From positions 59,096,501 to 59,160,500 of the forward strand of contig NC_070609.1 in NCBI RefSeq assembly GCF_027172205.1: a stretch of 64,000 nucleotides of DNA. Reading direction: 5' to 3'. A program made the position numbers and the translations under genes. Positions 1-11,800 of this stretch are shown here, in pieces. How positions within the stretch are numbered: position 1 is the stretch's first letter; every line of letters begins with the position of its first letter. The stretch is from Podarcis raffonei. Lineage: Eukaryota; Chordata; Lepidosauria; Squamata; Lacertidae. Under the pieces are notes generated by a model that was not told the origin of the DNA, did no database searches, and was given only the letters and a program-made list of their open reading frames with translations.

Positions 1-140
1 GCAAATAGCTTGTGTGAACTAGTGGTACATATATGTGTGACCTGGTCTTACACTCTGACCGAGTGCCCAGGATTGCCTGCTCTGTTTGGCAGTTGCTTGC
101 CAGGGTCTTAAGGAGAGATCTTTTGTGCGCTTTTCTGCTG

Positions 141-245
141 GATCCTTTTTGCTTGAGATGCTGAGGGTTGCATTTTGGACCTTCTGCATGCAGCGCATGT
201 GCTCTACTGCTGAGCTTTGGTCCCTCCCGCACTTGGCAGATATAC
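141..245 (-). repeat. tRNA-derived SINE fragment
   Basis: Read on the - strand it has the GTAGAGCACATGCGCTGCAT type of internal promoter followed by CAGAAGGTCC, as in the SINE copies near 34.0 and 39.6 kb. It is diverged and short. Confidence 0.5.
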
Positions 246-496
246 CTATTACATTGGGAGTGTTAGTAGAGTAGGCAGGCATTAATGTCTGCAGATGAAT
301 CTGACTTGATCATCCTCTGGCTTTCTACTACAAGTGCCACTTCATGTCCTCTGCCTCTTCATTAGAACGATTCAGCTTCCAGAAGTCTTCACCTCATTCC
401 TTCCATGTAGCTTTTAGTTGGGCTTCCTGGCTATTTCCTCCACATGAAAACATGGCAAATTGCTTTTGCTTTGCTTTGCCAATTGCTAAATGAATA
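246..496. other. Short unassigned stretch
   Basis: No gene or clear repeat was recognised here. Confidence 0.4.
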
Positions 497-1022
497 ATAA
501 GAATGAAAGAAGCTTCTGCTGGATCAGGCCACAGACCCGTCTAGTCCAGCATCCTGTTCACAAAGTGGCTACCCAGATGCCTGTGGGGAACGCTCAAGCA
601 GAACCCGAGCATAAGAGCACTTTCCCCTCCTGCGGATTCCAGCAAAGGGTATTCAGAAGCATTAGTCTGCTCCTCCATGAATTTGTCAAATGCTCTTTTA
701 AACCCATCTAGGTTGGTGGTCATCACTGCATCCTGCAGAAGTGAGTTCCAAAATTTAACTTTGGGATGAGTGGGGGAAAGTATTTCCTTTTGTCCATCTT
801 GAATCTCCAAACATTTAGCTTCACTGGATGTCTACGAGTTCTCATTTCAAGAGAAGGGGATACATTTCTTTCCCCATGCCGTGCATAATTTTATAAACTT
901 TTATCATGCCACTTCTTACTCACCTTTTCTCTAAGCTAAAACACCCCAAACGCTGCAACCTTTCCTCATAGCGGACTCACTCTAACCCCTTGATCATTTT
1001 GATGGTCCTTTTCTGATCCTTT
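497..1022 (-). repeat. CR1/L2-group LINE 3' end (about 525 bp)
   Basis: On the - strand it carries the remains of the end of ORF2 (MHGM..., KFWNSLLQDAV, DGFKRAFDKFMEEQ) and then the untranslated end with CAGGATGCTGGACTAGACGG. It is the longest copy of a family that recurs at least eight times in the window. The frame is broken, so this is an old copy. Confidence 0.8.
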
Positions 1023-1103
1023 GGGAAGGATACAAATTTAATAATAAATTAAAATAAATGTGTGGAAACATGCAAAAAACATACTTATTTTCTCTAAATG
1101 AAA

Positions 1104-1120
1104 ATTATTATTATTAGTAA

Positions 1121-1158
<38 letters not shown>

Positions 1159-1168
1159 ATATTATTAA
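1104..1168 (+). repeat. Microsatellite (ATT)n(AGT)n
   Basis: A run of ATT units passes into about 13 AGT units and then ATT again. Confidence 0.9.
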
Positions 1169-2034
1169 ACTCATAAAAGCATCCTAACAAGCTTTGTTAT
1201 TCAGAATCCATTCACCAGGTATACTTCAAGGACATGCTGATGAGATACTCCACTCACTCATCCGGGTTGCATCCTGATTTAACACAGGTTTACTCAACGT
1301 GCCAGAATGTGGCGTTTACCTCTGGCTTCCACAATCACAACTCTGCGGTTTCAAGGAGAGTCACACCTGTTTCCATCAGGAGCGAGTTTAGCCTTGGAAA
1401 GAGCCATATGGTCCCTGCATTCCACCATATGGTGCCCTCCTTTGCTCCTGCTGTCCAGCATGCAGCAAGATTGATCGTGCATTTACCAAGGATGCACTGA
1501 GATGCCAGCAGGCAGTTCGCATGCTCTGGTCTCTCGGCCCCCGAAGACTGTCCCTGGACAAACTGCAGAAAGCAAAAGCAATACATATCGCTTAACTAGA
1601 CCACATCAGCCACATTTGCCTTAAAAATCACTTTCTTTAAAAAAAATTAAAGTTGGATTTTTTTTTTTAACCCACGTTAGCCTATAAAGAAATGCACCGG
1701 ATGCTAATGACAAGGTTTAGAAGAATTAAAGAGAACCCTTTGCAGTTTCAGTCTATTTCCACTGAGTATTTATAATCCACTTTTCTTTCCCGTGGGAAAG
1801 CCAAAACAGAGACCCTTGTTTGTTTGCCAGGGTTACAATTCCTAGAGCTCCCTGGACAGAATGGGGAGCAAGAAAACTATACATGCTGCCACCTTGGGCT
1901 CCTTGGAGGGAAGAGGAAATGGAAATCTAATAAATAACATGTAAAATATGATGCATCCTGCTTGCTTGGATGGATAGAGAGGTGGGGGTGAGTGGGAATA
2001 TGGAAACCTTGAATTGCATGGCTGAAATGTAGCC
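1169..2034. other. Unassigned intergenic stretch
   Basis: No gene, RNA or convincing repeat was seen. Open frames here are short and carry no recognisable domain. Confidence 0.4.
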
Positions 2035-2192
2035 TACCGTACAAAGGGAAGCATCACCTCTGTTGCTCCACCCACTTTGGCCACCAGCTCCACCCACACT
2101 GGAATGTGGCCCCCAGAAAATTGACAGCAAGGGGATGTGTTCCTCAGACTGAGAAAAGTGGCCCACCCTTGTTCTGCGTAAAAAGCATGGGT
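2035..2192 (-). repeat. hAT-like MITE fragment
   Basis: Holds the GGCCACATTCCAG.../GTGGCCCAC pattern, rich in CCACCC, of the same loose family as the copies near 20.6, 37.6, 48.4 and 50.0 kb. Terminal repeats are degenerate. Confidence 0.4.
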
Positions 2193-2785
2193 TCTCTGTC
2201 CTGAGCTGAAACAGAATAGCCACTTTTAATGCAATATGAAAAATGGAAAGCATGTCAACATTTACAGTGGCGATCATTTTTCATCTTTTGTACAGCCTTC
2301 TTCTCGCTAACCTTGCAATTCCTTCGGTTTCCCTCCTCGAAATAAGCGAGATTGTGAGTGGGGGGGGGAAACTTTCGCAAGCAAAAGCGCCCTCTGCTGT
2401 CAACAATGAGGAGAAGCTAGTGACATGTATCAGAGAAGAACTTCAGGAGAGTCTTGCTAGATTAGACAGACTGAAAGTCTATCTACCAGGTGTCCCCTTT
2501 TAATTGCAGATTCACAATGATTCGTGCTCATGATGGTATCAGGGCAGTTATATAGGATCCTGCTATCACTACTATTTAATACTGTTCCCCCCACCTTTAG
2601 GGCTGGCTTGGGTCTGCAAAAGTCCCAGGGTGGCTATACAGCTTCCTTTCCAATCTGCATGTCAGCAAATCACGCAGGGCCAGGAATGGACCTACTATGA
2701 AACTAACGAAGCTTCAGGACCCCTAATGCCAGAGCAGCATTAGTCCACACTGCTTCAAAATTTGGGGCCTAGTAGGCCTAATTTG

Positions 2786-3144
2786 TATAAAAGACTCGGG
2801 TGGCACTGTGGGTTAAACCACAGAGCCTAGGACTTGCCAATCAGAAGGTCGGCAGTTCGAATCCCCGCAACGGGGTGAGCGCCCGTTGCTCGGTCCCTGC
2901 TCCTGCCAACCTAGCAGTTCAAAAGCACATCAGAGTGCAAGTAGATAAATAGGTACCGCTCCGGCGGGAAGGTAAACGACGTTTCCGTGCACTGCTCTGG
3001 TTCGCCAGAAGCGGCTTAGTCATGCTGGCCACATGACCCGGAAGCTGTATGCCAGCTCCCTTGGCCAATAAAGCGAGATGAGCACCGCAACCCCAGAGTC
3101 GGCCACGACTGGAACTAATGGTCAGGGGTCCCTTTACCTTTACC
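2786..3144 (+). repeat. Sauria SINE, near full length, with 13-bp target-site duplication
   Basis: tRNA-related head with A-box (GTGGGTTAAACC) and B-box (GGCAGTTCGAATCC), the body with CGCTCCGGCGGGAAGG, and a tail of CCTTTACCTTTACC. It is flanked by TAGGCCTAATTTG at 2773-2785 and 3145-3157. The family is specific to scaled reptiles and is thought to be moved by Bov-B LINE machinery. Confidence 0.9.
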
Positions 3145-3157
3145 TAGGCCTAATTTG

Positions 3158-4397
3158 AGTCATGTTGGGCTAAATTAATTTTTGTTGTATACATTTCAAC
3201 AATCCCAAAGCTTGAGCCTAGCACAGACATTGTAAAGGTGTGGGGATCTGTCATGAAATGACCCCACTGGTTGTTATAGCCAGTGCAGGGGAACCGGTGA
3301 CAATGCCTTAAATCTGCCTCTACCCAGAAAGGAAAGGGGAGTTTCTGACTAGACACATCTCTTGAACTTACTTCAACTCTATCACTGTTCCTGGAGTCAA
3401 TGTGATTAAGCAGCTTCTAGCGACAGCAGTACATTTTGAGCAAAACTCTCATGTATTTGCGGCTGCCCCTGAACTGCATCCCCAAGGGCCCACCTGAAGG
3501 CCCTGCCTCAGTGATGAGTCCATCTTGCCTCGTGCAAAAAGTCAGTTCCTTGACCTGCTCCTGCCAGTGCCAATTGCCAAATGTCACCCATTTTATCTCT
3601 TCAACCTCCTGACAGACCCCTCTCTGACCCACACGACATTTGATCCTCTGCTGTCTGCCCACCACTGAAGAATAAAGAGCAGACAGATCTAAGAACCAAA
3701 CGATGTTAATATCGGAGGAGACATATCAACTGTGTGACCTTTAAAAATGAATTTTACTGTCTTTCATTGCCAGCTGAGTCAAAGGATAAAATTGTGTCCG
3801 CCCTCACCCTTCCCTGGAAACAGAGAACATCATTAAAAAGCACATAGGAGGCCTCTTACTTTTCTTTTACCTTGGTTCTTGCAGTCACTATAAGTAAAAA
3901 ATTGGACTTCCTTTCCAATTAAAGCATATAGGGACCTGGCAGTACATGGAGTCCCCTTTTCTCTCCGGGTTCTCCAAAAAGGAATTACCAAAGGCTGCCA
4001 CCACCATGCAGGCAGAAACCCGCCTGGAAGAAAAGACAACTCGGAGGCAGGGTGGGGGGAATTCTAAGCCGCAGTGTTTTTCTGTATTTCTAAAACAGCC
4101 CCCTGCAAGCCCAGAGAATGCCAAACCCTACAGAACATGAGGTTTAGTAAGATTTAGTGATATATGTGTTTGCATGTATGTAATCACACACAAACATTTT
4201 TATTGGAGAAGCTGATGAAGGTGAAGGCTGAAGCATTTTGCAACCTAAAGTTTTTTTAAATGCTCTGTTTGTTAATCACAGTTATGTATGTATTATTTTT
4301 GCGATTAACGAAATCCTTAAAGGGATCCAGAGCCATCTTACATGAAGTGCTGTTGGATGATATTATACAAACACACACACAATCACACAGAGAGAGC
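3158..4397. other. Unassigned intergenic stretch
   Basis: Several overlapping short frames (3417-3665, 3833-4140) show no domain. No repeat family was recognised, apart from a short CA run just upstream of the SINE at 4398. Confidence 0.4.
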
Positions 4398-4615
4398 CAG
4401 TGTGATATACAGGCTTAGAGTATCAGACAAAGACCTGGAAGACCAGGGTTCAAAACCCTTGCTAATCTATGAAGTTTCCTGCAAGATCTGGGGCACTTGT
4501 CTCTCACTCTAACCTACCACACACAGCTCTTGTGGGGATAAAATAGTGTGTGTGAGCTACGTACACTACTTTGAGCACCTTGGAGGAAAAGTGGCATATA
4601 AAAGACACACATGCA
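4398..4615 (+). repeat. CORE-SINE/MIR-like SINE
   Basis: Starts AGAGCCAGTGTGATATAC, has a B-box-like GGGTTCAAAACCC and ends in the CACCTTGGAGGAAAAGTGGC 3' motif shared with copies at 56.3 and 50.3 kb. Confidence 0.65.
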
Positions 4616-4639
4616 TCGATGTTCATGCACATTTTACAA

Positions 4640-4840
4640 AGTAAAAGAATGCTTTTAGAACCTTACAGGTCTACCACATATGATAGAAGGTGCCTTCCTT
4701 TTGCTTACATTTCCAGCAGATATTTGCACTTGTCTTATCCATTTTTGCAAGCTTACTGGGAGTCAAATACCACCGGTACATCATTTTCATATAATTTTCT
4801 TTCAGCGTGCAGCATGCTGAGAACTTCACCACCGCCCAAG
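4640..4840 (-). repeat. L1 ORF2 C-terminal fragment
   Basis: The - strand frame reads MMYRWYLTPSKLAKMDK and CWKCKQKEGTFYHMW, clearly homologous to the [17 protein letters not shown] and [15 protein letters not shown] of the L1 at 35.3-36.7 kb. Short and truncated at both ends. Confidence 0.85.
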
Positions 4841-5360
4841 CCTCCCTTACCTGGGTTGTGCAGCGGTGCATGTCAGCAACAATGGCAGATTCTGGTGAGA
4901 TCTTGTGAGATCTCACTGAGCTCTTGCAAGATCTTACAGAGCTCATGAGATCTTGTGAGATTTCAGGGTTGTCTCCGATGCCACTTGCATTCCCCATCGT
5001 TCTGCACTGGCACCCCAGCGCTGGGAGCATGCGCAGACAGCGGAAAAGCCAGCAAAGGAACCCGCAGCTTGGCGCACGCAACAGGATGCATCGCACAGTG
5101 CCCACAACGTTCCACGGTGCTCCGGGTGCTGCACACAGACATGATATGTGATTTGACGATGAGTTTGGGGTAGCCCAAAGCAAAAATCCTGAGAATCCAT
5201 GTGGATCCATGCTTTGTAACCACGTTTTTGCGCCATTATAGCCCCACAAAACAATGGATGCATCATTTTTTTGGTGCAGGCTGTAGCCATGGGCATGCTA
5301 TGTGATCTGATGGTGAATTTGGGGTGACCCAATGCAAAAATCCTGAGGATCCATGGGCTT
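4841..5360. repeat. Unclassified repeat with a 154-bp direct repeat
   Basis: A segment beginning CATGATATGTGATTTGACGA at 5140 recurs diverged at 5294 (CATGCTATGTGATCTGATGG), each followed by GGGGT-CCCAAAGCAAAAATCCTGA-like sequence and ending GGATCCATG. Upstream (4893-4960) lies a cluster of GAGATCTTGTGAGATC palindromic words. Confidence 0.6.
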
Positions 5361-5855
5361 TTACCTCCCCCCTCCCAGGCAGCCTCCTTTATCTCTAGAA
5401 TCCCTTATCTCCCTCCCGATCCCTTGCCGATCAACTGTTCAGCGGCTTTGTTTCAACACCCCCTTCCTTCTTGTTTGCCTTAGTGTCTTTTCCTTAGCTG
5501 GAGCAGTTTTTTGCTCCTCCTTTTCTTCTAATTTCTCTCTTCATTGCTTTAATCTTCCTGTCTCCTCTCCTTGCAAGTTCGCTGTCTTTACCTCCCCCCT
5601 CCCAGGCAGCCTCCTTTATTGCTAGAGTCCCTTATCTCCCCTCTCGATCGCTTGCTGATCAGCTGCTCAGCGGCTTTGTTTCAACACCCCCTTCCCTCTT
5701 TCTAAAAAAAAAAAAAAGCACGATCAGCTTTTTGCTTGCCCCTGGGCAATTTGGCTCCAGGGACCACGCATTCGCTCCATAAGACGCACAGACATTTCCC
5801 CTTACGTTTTAGGAGGAAAGGGGTGCATCTTATGGAGCGAAAAATACAGTACTTT
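5361..5855. repeat. Composite repeat: about 108-bp duplication plus inverted-repeat end
   Basis: A block starting TTACCTCCCCCCTCCCAGGC at 5361-5468 is repeated at 5588-5697. After an A-run comes an imperfect palindrome: TCGCTCCATAAGACGCAC (5772-5789) and GTGCATCTTATGGAGCGA (5823-5840). The end AAAAATACAGTA resembles a squamate MITE terminus. Confidence 0.6.
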
Positions 5856-6518
5856 GGGAATTTGTGTGTGAGAGAAAGAGAGAGGGGGAGAGGGAGACAA
5901 GGAGCATTATATCCCTTATGGCTGCAGGTTAGACAGGCCCTTTTATTATATCCCTTACAGAAGTCCCTTAATTTAATGAACATCACATACTTTGAAAAGT
6001 TGCCCTTTCTGCTAGAATAACATAGCCGCAAAATATATCGCTATCATTTGTTCGTGTGATGTTCCATCTGGGTTTATATTTTTTTTAAGTGATAATGACC
6101 TAAGACAAACCAAGTCCTGTGTTACAAAGACCTTGCCCTTTTGTCGCTTACTATCACAGCATTTAAGTATAAAGTTCGAGGAAAGCACACACCTAAATCT
6201 CCCAAATGTTTGAAAATAGCTTACGGGTACAACTCAAAGTGCTGCTTTTGATCTTTAAGGCCTTAAACCTCTTGGGATCAGTTAACCCACAAGGACCATA
6301 TACTGTAAGCTGACGTGGATCCTCAGTTCTTCTTCATAGCCTCTTCTTCAGAAGTTGTGATGGGGAGCTTGACTTGCAATAGGACCTTTAGGAAGCTGAA
6401 GGTAGTGTGCATGGCTCCTCCATTATAGATTCACAACAACCCTGTGAAGTAGGTGATGCTGAGAGACAATGGTTGAGAGACAGCAATGGGGATGCTGCTT
6501 TGCCAGGGATCTAGATTC
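5856..6518. other. Unassigned intergenic stretch
   Basis: Apart from a short AG-rich run near 5872-5900, I see no gene or recognised repeat. A MIR-like ending is possible at 6425-6500 (CACAACAACCCTGTGAAGTA). Confidence 0.4.
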
Positions 6519-6626
6519 AGGTAGGTAGCCGTGTTGGTCTGACGCAGTCGAAATATATATAAAAATAAAAAAAATTGTCCAGTATACCAAGAACAAACTT
6601 AGTTGGTCTCTAAGGTGCTACTTGCC
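6519..6626 (+). repeat. Interspersed repeat with GTGTTGGTCTGA motif
   Basis: GTAGCCGTGTTGGTCTGACG and, about 75 bases on, TTAGTTGGTCTCTAAGGTGC are hallmark words of a dispersed reptile repeat. Its class is not known to me. Confidence 0.5.
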
Positions 6627-6862
6627 AGGAATGTTATTGAGTTGTCCAACCCCATTCTAGACCCCATGAAATTATTCTTCAAGAGCATCAGCATCTGTGG
6701 CCAGTAGAGATGCTGGAGAATTCCGACGGAAACAGGAGCACAAATTGCCAGCGTTCATTTATCTGCCCCACGTCTGGAGTGGAAAGTAATCCAGCAGACA
6801 CCCTCCATATTCAATTTTGTTGCTTCTGCTTTCGGTTTCCAAAGGATACATAATTTATTACG

Positions 6863-6866
6863 TGTT

Positions 6867-6909
<43 letters not shown>
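6863..6909 (+). repeat. Microsatellite (TG)n
   Basis: An almost pure GT run of about 20 units. Confidence 0.95.
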
Positions 6910-6912
<3 letters not shown>

Positions 6913-7119
6913 CATTTTGCACTGTGTTTCCTTTCCATTGAAATGAATGGGGTGTAATAATGCATGGACAACATAATTTACATAATTTCAAGAGCGTCGG
7001 CATTTGTGGTCAGTAGGGCTTGATTACACAAATAATAGATGAACCAGAACGGGTTGGAAAACAGTGCCTTCTCACATCCCTAGGGGCCAGTTACTGTATT
7101 TGTCACTATTATTGTGAAC

Positions 7120-7480
7120 AATCCACTTGGCCCGCACATTGCCTGTGCACAAATTACTGCAATGTGTCTGGTTCAGAAACTCCAGCTGGTGCAGAATGCA
7201 GCAGCCAGACTGCTAAGGGGAGCTTCTGGTTGAGAACATGTGACGCCAGCTGCAATGGCTGTCCCTCTACTACTGAGACAGGTTCAAGCTCCTTGTATGA
7301 GTTTACAAAGCCCTGAACAACTTAGCTCCAGGATACCTCAGGGGCATCCCAGCTTGATCACAGAGATAATCGGCAGGAGTGTCGCTGGTCATTTCCAGAG
7401 TTGCTGAGGCTCCTTGACAAAAAAAACCCGAACCAAACCTTTTGCCATCAGCCCAATCCTGTGGAATTCTCTGCCAATAG
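7120..7480 (+). repeat. L2/CR1-group LINE ORF2 remnant
   Basis: Frame pieces read LVQKLQLVQNAAARLLRGAS, then LQWLS..RFKLL and VYKALNNLAPGYLRG, the usual thumb-region pattern (NAAARLL...LHWLPV..RI.FK.L...YKALN.LAP) of L2-type reverse transcriptases. It has at least one internal stop and frame changes. Confidence 0.75.
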
Positions 7481-7747
7481 AGATTCAGGGGCACAAAAAC
7501 AGAGGGTGGAAGGGATTATCATTATTACTAAGAATTTTACATCTGATTTTTGTTAAGCCTCAATGGTGTCATCCTGGGAACTTCGTTAGACTTCTTTGTA
7601 CTCTGCTCCACACCTTTTCCCCATTTTTTCCTGTTCTCTTTCAATAAACTAAGGGGCGTCCTACTAATGTAGATCCGAATAATGCAAGGAATTCACATCC
7701 AAGTTTTTATTATTGATAAGTTTTTTCTGAGTTATGCGTACTGGATT

Positions 7748-7780
7748 TGTTTTTCCTCACATACACACACACATAGGCAT

Positions 7781-7826
<46 letters not shown>
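7748..7826 (+). repeat. Microsatellite (CA)n / (TG)n
   Basis: A short CA run (7760-7771) followed by about 20 TG units (7786-7826). Confidence 0.9.
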
Positions 7827-7828
<2 letters not shown>

Positions 7829-8099
7829 CGTGATATGCAAAATTATATGACATACACATCCCTATAAAAATAATGCACATTATGCCATTTGGGCTTAATT
7901 AGCTTGTTTTTATTTTGAATTATATATGCGGAGGTTGGGGGAACACAATCACCTTTTCACCTCTAAAAGGCCTTTAATCCGCCCCTGCCCAGAACTACAA
8001 TTCCCAGCATTCACTAGGGAAAAAAGGGGCAACAGTGGCGACAACTAACGTTCAGCACAAACCCCTAAGAAAACCCCGATCCCTTCAGTCTAACTCCAC

Positions 8100-8880
8100 T
8101 CCGGTGTCCCCCCCCCCCCTTCACTTCCTGGAGTTCGAGCGGAGGAGAAAGCGGGGGGCGGGGCGTTCCTTCTCCGCGAGGCCGGTGCAAGTGGGCGGGA
8201 CCTCCTCCTTCTACTCCCCGCCCACCAACCCTCTCCCTCTCGCTCCCCTGTCATCCGGGTGTGCGGTGCGTGCGTCGCGACGTGACGACGTCGGCGCGTG
8301 CGTGGCGGAGGGCCTTCCCCCTTCTTCCACTCACCCGCTCTCTCGCGCGCGCTCTCTCTCTCTCTCCTCTTTTTCCCCCTCCCTCCCTTCCTTCTTTCCC
8401 TCACACACACGCGGGCGCGCGCACGCGGCCTCCTCCTCCTCCCGGCCTTTCTCCCCGCAACCTACCCGGGCGGCTTCATCGTCGTCGTCGTCGTCGCCCT
8501 TCCCTCCGCCTCCCAGCCGGCCGCCATGGCGAACGTAGCCGACACGAAGCTGTACGACATCCTCGGAGTCCCGCCGGGGGCCTCGGACAACGAGCTCAAG
8601 AAGGTCTGCCTGGCGGGTGGGGCGGGGGGGAAGCCGGTGGGGCGGCAGCGGCGAGAGGGAGGCCCGGGCGGGAGGGAAGCCGCCGGTGCCGGGCCGGCTT
8701 GTGACCAGGGTCATTGGAGACGCCCGGGGTTGGAGCAGGCCTCGCCTGACTAGGCCTGGCCGGGGGTCGGGCGGGGGGGGGGAGGAGGAGGCGGCGGCTT
8801 GGATGGGGCCTTCGGGGCCGGTTGCGGGGAGGGGGAGGCGGCAGGAGCTCAGGGTCAGGCCCAGGCTTGTTGGGTAGCGT
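8100..8880 (+). promoter_or_regulatory. DNAJA2: CpG-island promoter and 5' UTR of DNAJA2
   Basis: Very GC- and CpG-rich sequence surrounds DNAJA2 exon 1. It holds overlapping TGACG/CGTCA-type motifs near 8279-8292 (CREB/ATF-like), a long pyrimidine tract at 8341-8400 that runs into alternating CG/CA (8403-8428), and a GTC repeat at 8480-8496 just upstream of the ATG. This is typical of a TATA-less housekeeping promoter. The transcription start was not located. Confidence 0.8.
8526..8603 (+). CDS. DNAJA2: DNAJA2 coding exon 1
   Basis: Encodes residues 1-26, the first J-domain helix up to ELKK. The donor follows AAG (AAG|gtctgc), phase 0. The ATG context is gccgccATGG, a strong Kozak match. 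Confidence 0.97.
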
Positions 8881-11800
8881 TGGGTGGCCGTGTGTATGTA
8901 TGTGGAGGAGGAGGAAGGGAAGGCCGCTTGTGGGGGGGGGGAGGTGGGAGTGAGCTCTCGGTGTGTGCTGGCCCTGGGAGGTGGACCTCCTGCCAGGAGG
9001 AGGGGGAGGGAAGATTATACATACATAATTTCCTTATATAATTATACATATATAATTTGCTTATGGCGCTTGTATCCAACCTATGCACACACACAAACAC
9101 ACACCTCCGCCCTCACCTTGCCGGTTAGTGGTGGGTGTTATGTGGAGGAGGAAGGGCCACCGGTTGAGGCCGGAGCCGGTGTTTGTTGTGGTGTTGGCTC
9201 TGGAAGGTAAGTAGGCCCTGAAGGAGAAGGTGGATGCTGATGGTGGGCTGAGTTGTGTTGGATTGATTGCGTTTATATCCTAGAGTCACTTCTCTTTCCA
9301 CACCATTGAAATATACATTTGGGTGGGGGTTGCTTATGCATCCCCCCTGCCATCTTACTTGGACAAATTCGTGCAGGAGAGAGCTGATGGTGTCTACTAG
9401 CTACAATGGCGAAGTGGATGCTTTTGAATACCAGTTGTTGGGCGGGGGGGTGGGACTGAGTGCTCTTGTGCTTGGGTCCTGCTTGAGGATTTCTCATAAT
9501 AGGCATCTGGTTGAGCACTATGAGAACAGGATGCTGGACTAGATGGGTCAGACAGAGACAAGCTTTCTTTTTTCCTTCTCTCTCTTCCCCCTCCCGTCTG
9601 TATTGTTGTTATCTAACCCATAATACTTTACTGGATAGAAAGGTATGTTCAGAAGCAATAACCCATCCCAGCTTCCCAATAGTTTGTACCTTGGGGATTG
9701 TTTTTAGAGTGGCAGTGAGGGAAAGCTGGGTGCTGCCCCTCTCCCCATTTTCTTTCCTGTGTACCGCTCCCCTAGATGAGAGTTAAGACTTGCTTCATGA
9801 TCACAAGGAGGGGAGGGATATTTTGTTGTTAATTCCACTCTTTATCCTCTCCACCCTTTGCAGACTTTATTATTTAATTTGTTGCCTGACCTTCAGTGGA
9901 TTTCAGCATTAAAACCTAACATTCTATCCAGAGCCACAGCACCCATAGATTTTATATGGCTGATGAGTTATTTTTTATGGTGGCAAGAAGAAAGACCTGG
10001 GCATTAGGTCCCCCATTTTTCAAAATTCTGTGTGCCTTGCTTCATGGTGGCAAGGGTGAGCCAGAGACTGGCCTTCCTTTTCTCTCCCCATCTTCTCTTT
10101 GCCTTCTTCTTGCACCCCCCATAAAAAACCCTTTTGTGCCTTGGAAGTTAAACTTAGGGTAGCAGTAAGGGAAAACAGAGACTATCTCACCAATATTCTT
10201 ATTTCCTCCCCACAGTTGAGGCTTGCTGCATGGTATCAAGAGCCTACTTGTCTTCCCTCTCCTCACAAGTTTGTGCCTTTCTGGATTGGCCATGTGAGAA
10301 CATGGATGACCTGTCAGTTTCCACTCTCCACATCTCACCATTTTTTATTCCCCTTGTCACTCCATCTCCTGTAACCTTGAGGAGTTTATTATGATGGTGA
10401 GGGAAATCTGGAGGTTAGCTCTTTGCTCTTTTATTTTCTACTCTTCTGTCCATTACCAACCCCCAACCCAGGCATGGCCAAACTTGGCCCTCCATCTGTT
10501 TTGGGACTACAACTCCCATCATCCCTAGCTAACAGGACCAGTGGTCAGGGATGAATTGTAGTCCCAAAACAGCTGGAGGGCCAAGTTTGGCCATGCCTGC
10601 CCCAATCCCATGCCTCCTGGGAATTGGTTTTACCTGAAGATCATTTCTCCACTTCATTCTTGGGGAGGGTAATTAGAATGGTATCCCAACCTATATTCTC
10701 TTTATTTTTACTTCCACGTATGCTGAATCTCATTTGGGCACATTCTGTTTGTCTACAAAAACACAGGCTTCATTCTTGGCCTTCATTCCTCTGTAGGTGA
10801 TCCCTTCTCATCCTGGCTGTTCAAAAAGGGGAGTGGGGGTGGAAAGGTCAAAAGTCCCTAGGTAACATAACCCCTTCATGTTAACCCTTTCAAGATTAAT
10901 TGCCCTTAACTTGTTTTTGTTAGGCACAACCCACTTCTTTTCTTCATCTAATCTTTGAGAACCCCATCCCACATCAGAGCCTTCAGCTGGTTAATAACCA
11001 TGTCCTGCCTGTTTGTGACGGAAGGGTGGTGCTACTGGGGAATAGATCCTCTTCATCTGGGCGTGTAATAGCATAATTTGTTTGGGCTGGGTATTCGTTG
11101 TTATGGAAGCAGGTATTTTGGAGGAAGCATGAGCAATAAGATGGTTCTGAGGTAAACAGGAAAATAAGTTCCTTCATTTGGATTCAGAAAAATCCTATTT
11201 ATATTCTGTGTACACGTTCCTCCTTTAAAGTGGTGTTTGGTCACTACAGTGATAGGTGATTGCTTACTAAGGGCTGCTGAGATTTAGCAATGTCTTATCC
11301 CTTTAAAATGAAAGTTTAGGTGAGTAGCAAAATTAACTATGCCCTGATATTCCTTTTGACTATGTCCTTTAAAAATAGAACATATCCAGGAAAACTTCAT
11401 GGAAGTTACATTGATATGTGACTTTTGTTTTTAAACCACTTGCATGATCTAAACTTTTCAAAAAATAGAAAGTCACATTAGGGTGTAATTTTGAATAACT
11501 GGCCGTTTTAATATTTCACAAATAGATGCTTTCTAGGTGAGAGGCAAACATTTAAATGGACTTGCTAGCAGGATTGTGTTGCACATGCGTATATTTTGGA
11601 GAAATACATTCCAGAGGCTAGAGAACCTTCTTTTCACAGATGCACATATTGCTTATCACAGCAAGCAGTTTTTGAGCCCTGGGAATATCAAAGGCAGCTA
11701 ACAGTGTGGCATGGGAAGGCTTCTGTGTGGGAATCAAAATTCCCACTGCTTATTTGTGAGCTTTGGTACATACAGAAGGATGGTCTCTGAATTGCAATCA

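Noticed and set aside
2243-2503. 86-codon + strand frame with a hydrophobic start
   Set aside because: It looks like a signal peptide by chance, but there is no family resemblance or supporting context.
4671-5249. 192-codon - strand frame
   Set aside because: Only the last part is coding-like, and that is an L1 ORF2 fragment; the rest is read-through of an unclassified repeat.
8035-8538. 167-codon and other overlapping open frames in the CpG island
   Set aside because: Low-complexity Ser/Pro/Arg text from GC-rich DNA with few stops. They overlap the DNAJA2 promoter and show no domain.
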